From assembly GCA_950295325.1 (NCBI GenBank), contig OX485805.1, forward strand, positions 3,100,501 to 3,164,500: a stretch of DNA of 64,000 bases, in the 5' to 3' direction. Under the pieces are notes generated by a model. It was not told where the DNA came from and ran no database searches. It saw only the letters and a program-made list of their open reading frames with translations. Source of the DNA: Polytrichum commune. Its lineage: Eukaryota > Streptophyta > Polytrichopsida > Polytrichales > Polytrichaceae. Position 1 is the first letter of the stretch. The number at the start of each line of letters is the position of its first letter. Made by a program: the position numbers and the translations under genes. This document shows, one piece after another, positions 12,240 to 24,605 of this stretch.

Positions 12240-14330
12240 GGCATACGAGTCTTGGGTAAATCATTTGTGTCATTGGATTCAACCATCCCAATTACACCAC
12301 AAGAAACGGTAGATTATTGCACAAAATTGTACATCTCAAGGAAAAATATCAATGAATATTTTATTCCGAACACTCAATTTCATGTATTTTTACCACAAGG
12401 GAAGTGTGTGCCACTAATGAAGAATCATGATATCACAAGTCAAGAGATATGCACATGTCAAAATGTGAGTTTCTACATGGATTGCACATGATCCATGTAT
12501 TTAATGGTTAAAGAGGTTTTCCTAGCCTCATGGATGACAATAATTATTCAAACAATCTTTAAGTATGGCAAAAAAAACTCCATGGGGAACTATAGGACCA
12601 TAAATGCTAGGCATAAAATTTGGCTAGCTCTATGGCTCTGGTTTAAAAAGAAAAAAAGAAAAAAGAAAAAAGAAAACTAGTCGACGGGTGGAATTGAAAG
12701 GGATCTTAGCAAGAGGACAAACATGTTCCATGGAGGTAGATCTACTTTGGACCACATCCTTACATAAGTGTACTTTACTCGAACAAGTATTTGCAGGTTG
12801 ATATCTTTATTAATGTTTTGTTGAATTTCATAAAAACTTTCGACACAATTGAACATGACAATCTTTAGGAACGCCTCCAAGGACTAGGTGTACCTTGTCA
12901 TTTACAACAACTATAAAAGCCATGTACACCACACTCGTGCAAAAGTACGACTAAAGGGTGACACACATGGTGAAGTAATGTTTGAAATCGGTGTTAAACA
13001 ATGATGCCCCCTTTCTTGCACATTGTTTGGCTTGTACATTGATGAATTTGAAACACATTCAGACAATATCAACGGAATTATCTACATTTTTTTAACCTAG
13101 TAGTTGTCATCCTCCTTAATGTTGATGATGTTTTTGGTGCTCTACGATCCAAGAGTAGACTTATAAAGACTCGTGAACTAGTTGTATGAGTTTTTGCACT
13201 TCCTCTAGCCTTGATGTCAAACGATCTAAGAACAAAAAATCATGACCTTTGGCAACACACACAAGGAGACTAAATCAAGATGCATTTTACCTAGACAAGT
13301 CCACCAATTTGAGATAGCTCAGGAATACAAATATCTTTGATTTCTATTCACATGATTACACTAAGCCACCAATCTCAATACCCTCAATTTGAGAAGGGTA
13401 TTGAGATACATATGATGTTTCACATCAAAGTGTGCGTTCTTTGACAACCTACCATATTTTATTGGCCGAACTTGAAGAAGTTCCCATGAAATGATATGCC
13501 CTTAAACTAACGATTTGTTTTCAACAACGGCTTGCCCATCCCACCCTCCTCTGGGTTAGTTGGTCAATCAACCTCATTTTCTTGACACCTTGCCAAACAA
13601 GGATTTGACATCCAGCACAAATTGACAACCTTGTGGAATGCATCACAACATTTTTCTCAACGGGAAAGATCTGACAACCCAACATCATCAATAATCACAT
13701 TTGATGATCTCAAAGAGGCTTTTATGGCTGAAGAGTGAAAACCTTTCCGTCTCTTAGGGAAGAAGCTAATTACCTCTACCTCAACGATTTTCTCAAAATG
13801 AAGGTGCATTGTACTTGAAGCAACCATTTGACATTCAATGCAAGATCAATGTTGCTTTCTACACCTTGCACCGTAGACTTTCCATTGAATCTAGACGGTG
13901 GTCGACATCCCTATCTCTAGATATAATTGATCGTGCAACTTTTGCTCTCATAACACCATCACAAATATGTTCGAGAATGTAGTAATAGGGAGTCTCAAGT
14001 CTTTATTTCCATTGGACCATCAAGTCAATATTAGCTCTATCTCACAAAGGCTACTGCGCTTTGTCACTCTAGGGAATCAACCAGTTTGACACCATGTTGA
14101 TGTACTTTTGGTCCCACGAGCCTCTTGGCTTCCTAGATTTTGAAAGCAATTTCATTTCATTGGACAATATGCAAATCTTGGTAGATTTGCATATTTCTCT
14201 CAGTGTCACGAGAAGATGATCAAGGACCAACCTCTTTTTTCCCGCATTTACAATAAAACTGAAGTGGTGCCAATCATTGGAGCGATGAAACCACGCATAA
14301 ATAACATCGCACATTTTCATCCAACTGCAC
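12240..14330 (+). pseudogene. LINE (non-LTR retrotransposon) relic, reverse transcriptase region
   Basis: Conceptual translation with several frameshifts and stops gives a recognisable plant LINE order. First comes an upstream block (FLPQGKCVPLMKNHDITSQE; GNYRTI near 12582). Then RSTLDHIL (12740), FIKTFDTIEHDNL (12830), ERLQGLGVPCHLQQ (12870) and a GVKQGCP-like block (13000). A catalytic-box relic reads LLNVDDVFGA (13120), where Y/F-A-D-D has become N-V-D-D, followed by EYKYL (13325). The C-terminal part reads LHRRLSIESRRWS (13870) and SLKSLFPLDHQVNIS (14000-14035). It is dead: it lacks an open frame and has lost YADD. The 3' part matches 57830-58246. Confidence 0.85.
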
Positions 14331-14772
14331 AAGTTCTATGGTTGTTTGAGATGTTTATGACAACTTCAACCATCAAAAAATCACACAATATTTAATGTCT
14401 ATTTTAGACTTCACCATCCGACCCTTTTTCATCTAAAAAAATCAGAATGCCGAGCACTCATGTGTTGTTGACGCCTAAAATACACTGTCCTCTTACCGAA
14501 AGGGGGGGTGCCCTTTCATCAAGCTCTAGAGAACAAATTCAAAAAATAGGGTCCTAGGGTTCCCAAAGTCCCCTTATTATGAGCTGCTAAAACTTACGCA
14601 AAGTGTTGAATGTCTTACCAAATTCAGACTTATGATACATAAGTAATTGTTAATGGTACAGTGCCAGTAGTTGAACAATTACTAAAACGTTGATGTTTAA
14701 AGTGTCACCGGAAAAGGGACAGTAATTGCACCTCTGCCATCCACTAAGTGTATTGTATCATACATTCAATGT
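14331..14772. other. AT-rich intergenic, no gene seen
   Basis: Nothing is recognised here beyond ordinary AT-rich sequence after the LINE relic. Confidence 0.4.
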
Positions 14773-14970
14773 TGGGGCATATTTTAGGGCATAACTTAAT
14801 CGGTCGATATATATCCTCATGTTTCCAAGTCCAACCGGTCACATGTTCACATCTTTCCATGCTCCTTTACTAATTTGAGTGTTTCTATAGATTTCTCTAA
14901 AACAATTCGCAATTTCCATGAAGTCTTGAACACCCACCAATTGGTTTTCAAATTTCAACCGGTTCGTGTA
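14773..14970 (-). repeat. AACCGGTTGAG dispersed repeat, copy 3
   Basis: This is a reverse-orientation copy: GGGCATAACTTAATCGGTCG, TTTCCAAGTCCAACCGGTCA, CATGAAGTCTTGAAC and TTTCAACCGGTTC. It breaks off where a CACTA-like element begins. Confidence 0.75.
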
Positions 14971-14971
14971 T

Positions 14972-15303
14972 AATTACACGAAATAGTGTTACTATTATGG
15001 GCCACAGTAGTTCTCTAGACCCCACGCTAATTATCATAATAAGAATTAATGTGGGTTGCGTTAATTTTTTTCTAAACGATTAACATGGAGTGGTTTTTTT
15101 TATTGTGTGCTACTTTTGTCCTATAAGTAACATTCAATGTGTTGGTCGGAAGTCTTCACGAAGGGTTAGGGGAAGACCCAGGGTCTTGGACCCATGTCAA
15201 TTCCACCTTGACTAAAAATGCAGTGTAGCCCATGCTAATTTTCCACATAATTTAATTCCACACTATTTTTCCACCCATGCTAATAGGACTATTTAGTGTA
15301 GTA
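14972..15303. mobile_element. CACTA-like non-autonomous element, family A, copy 2
   Basis: The right end TAATAGGACTATTTAGTGTA plus GTAG matches the family end. The left end is worn (ACACGAAATAGTGTTACTAT). The inner GGAAGTCTTCACGAAGG block is in reverse orientation to copy 1. Confidence 0.6.
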
Positions 15304-16368
15304 GTCGGTTCTCACCATTCATTGCTTACATTGTGTATGAAGAGCCCTTGATACCAAAACATTCATGTCAACTATGCCTACCCACACTAAATAGGGTCAT
15401 TAGTGTGCCTAACACTAATTTATGAATCCCATAAATATCTCTAATATTTACGTAATTGTGATAACAATTGTAATATTGGACCAAAATTACTAGAGAGGAT
15501 AAATTATGGCAGAAATGTCGGTTTCGAAACGGAGATTGGTGGGCCAAAGTGAAAGCATGTTAGCATGAGGGATCTTGGTTTCAGGGTTGGTTCCTCTTGT
15601 ATTGGTTAAAACCGTTCGTTTATCGCTGCAACCGAACACGGTTGTTTTGTGAGGTTTAAAACGGTTGTTTGTGATCGCAGTCGAGAACGGGACAATTTGG
15701 ACCAACGAAAGAGGGACCAACCTCGCAACCAATCTCCTGAAGGTTAGACACATGTCAAGGCCATGATTCTTTCACCTTGGCCCACCGATCTCCATTTCGA
15801 AAACCATCATTCCCAAATGTGTGCAGTCTCCACTTCAATACCTAACTTATGAGCCACAAAGAACGGTTGGCTCACGATGAACGGTTATTCTCATTTTCTT
15901 TCCTTTTTATGAATAGAATTCAAAAAAATCTCTCAAGTCGCGAAGCTCGAGCACCCTCGAAGTTATAGCGTGGCCGAGAAGCATCATCATCGAATGTTGT
16001 TAAATTGTAGGTGGGTTTGATTCCGCTCGTCCCGGGTTGTTGAGCCCAATGCAATGAGGCTTTTGGGAGCCCGAGTCCGTCCACTCCACCCACACTAGCT
16101 AGCTATTAGGTTTACATGTACGTGGTACCTTGCACTTCTAGTTAAAGCTTAGCCTAGCCTAGCCTAGCCTTGCCTTGCCTTGCCTTATCCTATCTTACAT
16201 ATTTTTTTATGCACATGGTGGTTTGATTTCAACACCAAGTTTGACTAAACCCTATTCGCCCATATTTGGCGGCACCATTGTTTAGGGTTTTAGTGTCACC
16301 GGTCCAATCACGTGTCACTTATGAATACATTGACACTTATGAATAGGATACAATAACCATCAAGATGG
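15304..16368. other. Intergenic with an AGCCT pentanucleotide tract
   Basis: No gene is seen. A short (AGCCT)/(TGCCT)n tract lies at 16149-16187. Confidence 0.5.
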
Positions 16369-16369
16369 C

Positions 16370-16862
16370 TCCAATTTGTGTCATAACAAATACCGTAGCT
16401 TTCTAGCATCTTGGGCTAGAAAATAATTGATTTTAAAGATGCCTAGATTTATGGGAAATGCATTTCGTTGAGTGTCAAAAAAAAGAGAAAAAATGAAATA
16501 GCATTCAAAGAGTGTTTAAAATCATAATGATGTAAGTGACATTCACTGGAATCCAACGAAGTAGCATCAAATTGAAGGAAAGTTTGTTGCCAAGCAAAAT
16601 CATGGCATACAAGTAAAAAGCAAACTTTAGGGTAAGGAATGTTGGTTAAGGGAATTGTTTAGGTTGATCGTAGATGCCATAGATGAATTAAGAAACCCAT
16701 CCATGAATTATAGAAATAACTTGGAAGAATGTATAACTTATTTTGAGAAATCTTTTGAATATGCCCGATTTCATACTATTGTTTTTGGGGTTGCTTAACT
16801 TACTTTCACACATAATTAATTATTAGGCAAAAAGTGCCCAAGTTGCTCGAGAAGTACGGCAT
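16370..16862 (+). repeat. ~490-bp repeat, copy 1 of a tandem pair
   Basis: Shared blocks are TACCGTAGCTTTCTAGCATC, TTGAGTGTCAAAAAA, CATTCAAAGAGTGT, AAACTTTAGGGTAAGGAATG, CCATGAATTATAGAAAT, TATTAGGCAAAAAGTGCC and AAGTTGCT. They recur at 16962-17420 and 43470-43965. No coding frame is seen. Confidence 0.85.
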
Positions 16863-16961
16863 GAATGTAATTGAACTATGATGACTTTTAGAGATATTGG
16901 TGTTGGACTCGTTTGTGCCAATGTCGGAACTATCGATGTGAAAATGCATAGTTTGTTATGA

Positions 16962-17420
16962 AATAATGATGAAGATACCGTTGTTTTCTAGCAGCTTGGA
17001 CAAAATATCATTAATTTTAAAGGTGCTTAAATTTATGGGAAATGAATTATGTTGAGTGTCCAAAAAAGAAGACATAACATTCAAAGAGTGTCTAATATCA
17101 CAATAATGCAAGTGACATGGTCTCTCACGGTGACTAATCCGTACAACTTTCACACAAAGCAAAACCCTAACATACAAGTAAAAGACAAACTTTAGGGTAG
17201 GGAATGTTGGTCAAGGAAAGTGTTTAGGTTAATCGTAGCCAAAATAGATGGAATTAGGAAAACCATCCATGAATTATAGAAATGACTTGGATGAATGTAT
17301 AACTTATTTGAAATTGCTTTTTGAATATGCCCAATTTTAGAATATTATTGTTTGGGCTACCCGACTTACTTTTGGACTTTAATTAATTATTAGGCAGAAA
17401 GGTGCCCAAGTTGCTAGAGA
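16962..17420 (+). repeat. ~490-bp repeat, copy 2 of a tandem pair
   Basis: It has the same block order as 16370-16862: TACCGTTGTTTTCTAGCAGC, TTGAGTGTCC, CATTCAAAGAGTGTC, AAACTTTAGGGTAGGGAATG and TTAGGCAGAAAGGTGCCC. The offset from copy 1 is about 590 bases. Confidence 0.85.
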
Positions 17421-18540
17421 GCTACGGTATTCATGGGGAGGTCTCTCATATGCGGTGAGTGTGTGGTAACCCAACTCTTTACTCCCTTGCTCAAAATTCA
17501 ATCTTTGCAAACATGTCAAGATGCTTGAACTTGAAATTGTTACAATTTGATATTTAGGGTTGTGAAATGGCTTTGTCATGTTGGCAATTAGTGAATATGG
17601 CATTTATAGGGTTGTAGAGAGTTGGGTTTGTTAGTAAACCCTTTGCAAATAACCTACATGACTCTAAATACCAAGGATGGTGGAGTCTTTCGTTGAGCTT
17701 GGGTTTGGGGATTCTTGATGTAAACTCGGTCATAGTGGATGAAGGACCTTTACACCATTTATGATATTTAGCAACACTTACTATTCAAAGTTACGCATTG
17801 CTATAATATTTTGTAATTAATGCAAATTTTTTACCAAGTCGAGATGTTAATGTCCAAACAACCAATTCAACCTTTGTTAATAAATTTTTAAAAAGAAAAT
17901 CCATAGTAAAAAGTAGCACAACGTAACTCGAGACACCACAATCGGTGCAGTGAAACTATATCCCTTACAAGATTAAGGGTCAAGTTGCTCCAACCAGACT
18001 TTTCGAGCCTAATTCGAGTCTTTGATGCTATTTTCAAAGTCATACACATAAAAAAGAAATAACATTTACAAGCTACACATTATTCAATATGTTTTCACTC
18101 TCACAATGGACAAGTTCACATAGACACCACGAATCCCTAGCCATGGCTACTAGGGCGTCCGGACTTGAAATTGAGATCCTTTATTCGATTGAATTAAGTA
18201 AGTGAGTAAGCAAAGTTCATGCGGAATATGTGACCTCATTGTTGAAGTGCCTGCTAGCTACTAGAAAGTTTTTGGTCCGAGGGCCAAGTGAATTAGTGTT
18301 GTGTAATTTTGTTGCATTAATTAATGGTGAAAGTGGCTTTGAATGGTGTCACATGATAGACGACCACTATTTCGCAAGCAGTAGTAAGGCATGTGGCCCT
18401 ATATATTTTGGCTACTTTTTGAACTCCACACACACTTCTCACCGTTGAATGTCCTTGGGCATTGTCGCATTGCGAATCGGGGTTGGATGCAAGCAAGACA
18501 ACTCCAATGTTGCCATGGGCGTCAACTATGGTGTTGCTTC
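17421..18540. other. Intergenic with a partial dispersed repeat
   Basis: No gene is seen. Positions 17945-18150 share AAGATTAAGGGTC and GACACCACGAATCCCTAGCC with 8220-8545 and 47590-47865. Confidence 0.5.
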
Positions 18541-18870
18541 CACTACACTAAACATGATATTTAGTGTTGTTACCACCCTACCATGATCAACACTAATTTT
18601 CAGTTCTTTGACAATTAGTGTTAGACATAAATGTGCCGCTACCTTCCCTACTGCCACCTCCCTTATTATATCCTTTTTTTCATATCTTTACTAGCATTAA
18701 ATTCAAACATGTAATGTCCACATATTACTATAGTTGATATTTAGTGTTTGAGTTTCCATTTAATGTTACTTACTTTCATAGGGTTATCGATATTTAGTGT
18801 ATGCGTTTGTATTTAGTGTATCAAACACTAAATATCATATTTTGTGTACTATTCTACATGTCCTTTGCTA
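18541..18870. mobile_element. CACTA-like element, family B, copy 1
   Basis: The left end CACTACACTAAACATGATAT plus TTAGTGTT is matched in inverse by AACACTAAATATCATATTTT plus GTGTACTA. The inner repeats (CACTAATTTTCA, TGATATTTAGTGTTTGAGTT) match 36859-37155 in the opposite orientation. Confidence 0.65.
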
Positions 18871-21181
18871 ACGGACCATGCAACTAGGACACCGTTCATG
18901 GTAGTTTGTGTTACTTGCTATTCGGATTAAGCAATGATATAACTCTTTATTGGTCACGTGAGTTTTACAAAGTGAAGATGTTAGTGTTCTATATTGTCCA
19001 AACAACCAAGGTTACCCTAGTTCGTAAGAAAATGAAAACTATAGTAAATAGTTATGGCATTGCGTAATTTGAAATCGTAAGTGACGCTAAATATCGTAAA
19101 CGGTGTAGTGGTCATTATAGTTGTCGCGGTGCGCTGCAACTGAAAAACGGCCATGTATTGTTTGCTACATCTGAATTTATTTTCAAGTTGGTCTAAGTCT
19201 ACGTGTGATCCCAAAACAAGCACTACGAGAGTTGGAGGTCCTTGTTCACTACTGCCTCTTTCAAATATGAACACTTTGAACGGGTACAAACAAGCCAGCC
19301 GGCACCTTTCTCCCCCCAAAAGCAAGCCCCTAGATTCCCACATAGTCGGCTGAAAAAATATTTAGTTCACCTAAATAACCCCATTGCGATTGGGAGAATC
19401 ACACGTGGTAAAATGCATTGGAAATCAAGTACTATTCCATCCAAGTACTATTCCTACCTGAGGTGGCTTTACCTCGGGGTTCCCATGGGAACAAGGTTAA
19501 GGCTTGGGTTTAAATAAGCCACCCCTTGGGTAGGAAGCTAGAGTAGAGTGTTTATGTTTCATTTGAGTGAGCATGACATAAGCCTTCCCAATTGTGTAAA
19601 TGACTAAATATAGAATGTTGACTACATTTTGAACACACACTCCAATCTCCTCAAAATATGTGTCTTTTGAGTGGTGACGCCCGCTCTTCATAACAAGCAC
19701 TACAAGGATCCATGGTATGTCCCACTAGACATTAAGCTTAGTGGGGTTTTGTAGTGGTTGAGAGACATGATGTCTTACTATATTAGGGCAATGGGTGAGA
19801 ATCAATGCTCATGAGCAGTCAAGTCCTTCGAAAAAACCTTTTGTGCATGTGAACACAAAAATGAAGCAATCTTATTCTATTTCCTACTAGACATTGTCAT
19901 AATGGTGGCACTAATAATACATGTCTCCATTTAGGAAGAGTGACCATAAGGGATCCACACTTCACGCATACGTGCCATGGACAATTGACTTGTGTCATTG
20001 AAAAATTGTTTTGCTTCGCTGAAAGATATGTAAATCTACCACGATGGAAGATTTGTCATTTTTTTTTAACGATGCATGTTGATTGCATACAGCTCATGTG
20101 CTAGTAGTGTCACCTACTTTCACTATTACAACATGTGTCCTAGGCAACCATCCTTTGTAAGTTTAAGAACAATGCCAAACTATCGTTGCAATAGATTTGC
20201 AGATTTTTCTAGTCACACAAGACTAGTTTTAAGTGATGTAAGTCAATTGCCCATGACTCATAGGCTTCTGGTGCTTATGGTGTAAGGTAGCCAAACCATC
20301 CTTCCCGACCGTTCAAGCAATTTAGCGGAAAACAATCAGGTACGATTAAAGGAAAACAAAATTCCCAATGTCAAGAAAAAGAAAGAAAAAGTAATTCGTT
20401 TTTTTATCTTCTTTAGATGGTTATTTGCAATAACCAACTCACTATGTACTTCTAAGTGTAAATGCTATTCTAAGTGGATAACCTCTTCGATCTATACTCG
20501 TGATATAGGCTACCCTCTTTCCAATCACCGTTTGGTTACAAAACCAAGAATATGTGATTCGCACAATTGATAATCGTGGCACCTAAATATGCTTGCAATC
20601 TAAACATAGCTGCCAACTTAGCCATTGATGTTTGGTTGAGCTGGGTTATTGACCCTAACATGTCAACATTGATCAAAGATTGATGTTGTGATGCACACGG
20701 AAATAGGTTGGCATGAGCTCCAAAAAAAAAAAGGGTGGCGGTTGAGAATGGGTCAAATGCCTTAGATTACTTGCCCAAATTTTTTAGTAATTTTGTTGCT
20801 ACCAATCACCACCTTGCTCACCTATTCAAACAAGGTCAAGGTATTCACAATCGACCATGTCCATTTAACCGGTCACTAGGGTCATGTTATGCCGACAAGG
20901 ACGAGATGTATATTTTTGAAGGGAACAAAGTTAAGGTTTATGTGTCATGTTGTGATTGATTGCCCTTGTAAGAGTTTTGACATTTGCCGTAATTAAGCAT
21001 TAGCATTTGTACAAGCAATTATGGGTTGACCTATTGATCGACTATATGTTACCTTGACTTTACCACTTCAAAACATGTAGCAATTTCTATATTCATGAAT
21101 CTAGTTCTTTTTCTTCTTTTTTCTCTTTTGCATTCTCTTTAGGATTTGTTTCTCTTTGCAAGAAAAACAATCTCCATGCCC
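18871..21181. other. Intergenic with old repeat fragments
   Basis: No gene is seen. Positions 19545-19690 are a reverse fragment of the repeat best seen at 39195-39545. Positions 19700-19860 are a reverse fragment of the repeat at 37790-37990 and 52830-53010. Confidence 0.45.
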
Positions 21182-21184
21182 TTA

Positions 21185-21681
21185 GGGCCACTTCATACAC
21201 GAGACTAAGGCCTATGACCATAACACTTCAAGCTCTCTCATTGGTGGAAAGGCGAAGCCGGTCCAAGTTCGCTTCACACTACACTCGAGGGACCAATAGA
21301 GTATGTGAATGCAAGATGGATGTACAGTCTACATGGAGTCCTACAAGACATCGAATGGATCATGTTTCATGGTCACTCGGACTATTTTCAAAAACCACCT
21401 CTTGGAGGTAGGCCTAACACAAAACCGGGAGACCATGGCACTCCGAACACTCACAACCGTTGATTTATTCTACTGTATCATGCGCAAGGACCCACATGAA
21501 CATAAAGTCATTGAAATAACAAGTGGTTGAGGGTCCAGTCACTTACGACTTCATACTACACTTGAGGATCCGTGACCACACTACATGATTTTGGAGGTGT
21601 ATGGCAATGACCTTTGGACACTTTCTTTTGGGCTCTCGCAATCTCATAGTCACGGCTCTTGGCTCATGTATGAAGTGGCCC
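21185..21681 (-). mobile_element. PIF/Harbinger-like MITE (GGGCCACTTCA ends), copy 1
   Basis: The ends GGGCCACTTCATACACGAG and inverse GGGCCACTTCATACATGAGC are flanked by TTA on both sides (21182-21184, 21682-21684). It is 497 bp long and non-coding. A TTA duplication with GGGCC ends fits PIF/Harbinger (Tourist-like). It lies in the opposite orientation to the copies at 22506 and 25950. Confidence 0.88.
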
Positions 21682-21689
21682 TTACTCCT

Positions 21690-22345
21690 CCTAAACAAAT
21701 GCAAAGCTCCCTTATTTCATCGGTTATATATAGATGCCTCAACCTTTATGTGCACGGTGTGTTGAACTACTAACAAAGAGGGTTGGGGGGGGGGGGGGCG
21801 GAGGAGTGTTAAGTTATGAAGTTCAATATGCAGTAGGCCGGGTAGAAGAAATAAATACTTTACCTACCTATTAGCCGCACCGACTTCAATGTGATGTTGG
21901 CACAACTCGGAGGTGTTGTAGAGTAGGTAGGCCACTAATAATGAACTCGTGACTCTCTTTTGAGATATAACTATGCAATCGTCCCACACAACACGATAAA
22001 AATCTTCAATTGCGGTATGGCCCACCACAAAAATTTACTATGAAAGCATGGACGAATACATATACTATGAATTTCTTAACGGTTTGCCCGACCTCGGATT
22101 CAATGCACGCAAAGTTTGAGCCACTAACTTAAGTTGCGGCTTACTCATCCTCCCTCCGTCCATGGAGGAGGCTTCAATACGAATCGTGTGTTGTAGAGTG
22201 TTAGTCAAAGGAGACCCGCCAATGAGCGGCCTAGGAGAGCCGATAAGACTCCCAAAAAATTCAAAAGAATTTCATCATCATCATCAAGTTTGCCAAAAGG
22301 TCTCGTTGACCCTCCGTGCCCACCCTTTGCCCCCAAAGAAAATGA

Positions 22346-22390
<45 letters not shown>

Positions 22391-22500
22391 TAGATATTCC
22401 ACTCTTTCTATTATAGTATTCTTCTTCCTCGTCAAGCAACATACACATGTCACAAGTGTTTGTTGTAGGCGTGGGTTTTAGGAACCGTGGGTCTACGACA
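21690..22500. other. Intergenic with a G14 run and a (GA)n microsatellite
   Basis: A poly(G) run lies at 21785-21798 and (GA)n at 22359-22388. No gene is seen. Confidence 0.6.
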
Positions 22501-22505
22501 ATTTA

Positions 22506-23000
22506 GGGCCACTTCACACACGAGCCAAGAGCCGTGACCGCGAGATTGTGAGAGCCCAAAAGAAAGAGTCCAAAGGCCGTCCCAAGACACTTCCAAGATC
22601 ATGTGGTGTGGTCACGGGCCCTTGAGTGTAGTGTGAAGTCATATGTGATTGGGTCCTCAACCAAATGCTATTTCAGTGAATTTCTATTCATGCGGGTCCT
22701 CGTGCATGGTATAATAGAATAAACAAACGGTTGTGAGTGTTCGGAGTGCCATGGTCTCCCGGTTTTGTGTTGGACCTACCTCCAAGAGGTGGTTTTTAAA
22801 TGTATTCCAAGTGACCATGAAACCATGATCCATTCGATGCCTTGTAAGGAGGAGTCCACGTATACTTTACATCCAACTCGCGTTTGCATACTTCGTTGGT
22901 CCCTTGAGCGGACTTGGACCACCTCCGCCTTTTCCACCAATGAGAGTGCTTGAAGTGTAATTAATGGCACGGGCCCTCAGTCTCGTGTGTGAAGTGGCCC
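22506..23000 (+). mobile_element. PIF/Harbinger-like MITE, copy 2
   Basis: It starts GGGCCACTTCACACACGAGC and ends CTCGTGTGTGAAGTGGCCC, flanked by TTA at 22503-22505 and 23001-23003. At 495 bp it is nearly full-length colinear with copy 1 reversed. Confidence 0.9.
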
Positions 23001-23003
23001 TTA

Positions 23004-23858
23004 GGTCAGTAGACCGATGCTTCGATCGAGATGTGTAGCCACGAACTTCTAGTAAGTTAATAAAACCATAAAATTCTTGTGAAGTCTCTTGAAAGGCTTT
23101 TGAATATAATAAGTATTGAGCATTACGAGCATGTGTTACAAATTAGGGATTTCATTTCCTAGCACCTATCCTCGGGGTTGCAGTCAAAATTTGTCCATAA
23201 CATTATTCATTTTGTGGGTCTTGGGGATATAAACCATGGGATGTTAGGAGCTTGGTTTCCTTGCACGAGATTTGTGCATTCCATAGTTATATTTTCATGT
23301 TCAATACGAACAAACGCACGTTGCCTAATAATGTTATGTCCCTATAGTGTTATCGTTGTTTCATACTATATTGAGTTCATTAGAATACTTCAGAGTCTTT
23401 AATCCTAATGTACGCAATAGATTGTCTCAAAAAGTGATACATGAACTCTACTTAAGAATCAACGTTTTTACTCTCCCCAATGAAAGGTGTTGTGAACTTA
23501 TACCCACAAGCTAAGTACCATTACCAGGGATGCAACTAAGTACACTGAATAGTTCTATGAGTGTGGGTGGGTGATTAGCATGGAATAATGAATATGAGTG
23601 ACACTAAAAGGGGCATAACTCAAAGCATTAGCATATGTAGTATACGTAAGGGAGATGTATTGTTCAACTCTAGTGTGTACACCTAAAATAACTATTAAGA
23701 ATTATGAATGAAAGGTAGACATACAAAAGGGGGCCCTAAGGTATGGCAATAGATATTTTAGTTTCATCAAATTTACATTTTCATTCATTGTGGTCATATG
23801 ATAACAATCTCCAATGACTTGAACTTGTAATAAAGGCCTGTCTATTTTGTGAACTATA
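23004..23858. other. AT-rich intergenic, no gene seen
   Basis: Nothing is recognised here. Confidence 0.4.
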
Positions 23859-24115
23859 CCCGGGGGGTGCACTCCATTGTCAGGTTGAACACCACGTGTG
23901 AACAAAGAAAATATACTTTTTCTAAGTTGCATCACCCAAATGGGTCAAAATTTTCTTTAATAAAACATACCATTTCTAACTAGAATGATGATGAATGGTT
24001 ATATATGTGTAGGAAAAACATCATAAATTTTAAATTTATCTATGGCATATAATATAGGGGTAGCAAACTTTGTTTGCACATGTGAGGGTCAATTGTATGG
24101 AGAGCACCCCCAAGG
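23859..24115. mobile_element. hAT-like MITE, copy 2
   Basis: The left end CCCGGGGGGTGCACTCCATT matches in inverse the right end GGAGAGCACCCCCAAGG. The interior (AACACCACGTGTG, CATACCATTTCTAACTAGAA, GGGGTAGCAAACTTTG) matches 5852-6260 in reverse orientation. The flanks GAACTATA (23851-23858) and GAACTCTA (24116-24123) are an 8-bp duplication with one mismatch. Confidence 0.85.
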
Positions 24116-24295
24116 GAACTCTATTTGTGTATGTAGTGGAGGCATTTCTCACATTAAATTGAAAATATCACTATGAATACATGAGTCCATTTTCTAGCCT
24201 ACCGTTAGTACTTATGCATTTGCTTTCTCTATAAAATTTGCATATAGAGAGAGTTTTATTTCATAATGACCCACGCATGTCCTTTAGGGTTCCAA

Positions 24296-24605
24296 TACAA
24301 TGTCCACCTCCCGAGGTGGAAATACCGTGGGTCCAAGATCCTGGGTTGTCCCCTAAGTCTTCATGACGACTTCCGACACAACACATTTCAATATAAGTTG
24401 TAGGACAAAAGCGGCGCAAAAGAAAATAATGACCCACATTGTTTTTTATTTGGAAAGAAAATTTAATGAAACCAATCCACGCTATTTTTTCTACCAAAAA
24501 AACGAGTGTGGGCTAGTAATCAATGTGGCCCAAAAATGCCATGGCCCCACGATAATAGGACTACATCATTTATCATATTTAGTGTCACATGCATAATAGT
24601 GTCAC
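24296..24605. mobile_element. CACTA-like fragment, family A, copy 3
   Basis: It shares GTGGGTCCAAGATCCTGGG, CCTAAGTCTTCATGACGACT, TAGGACAAAAG and ATAATAGGACTACAT with family A. Its outer ends are worn. Confidence 0.5.
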
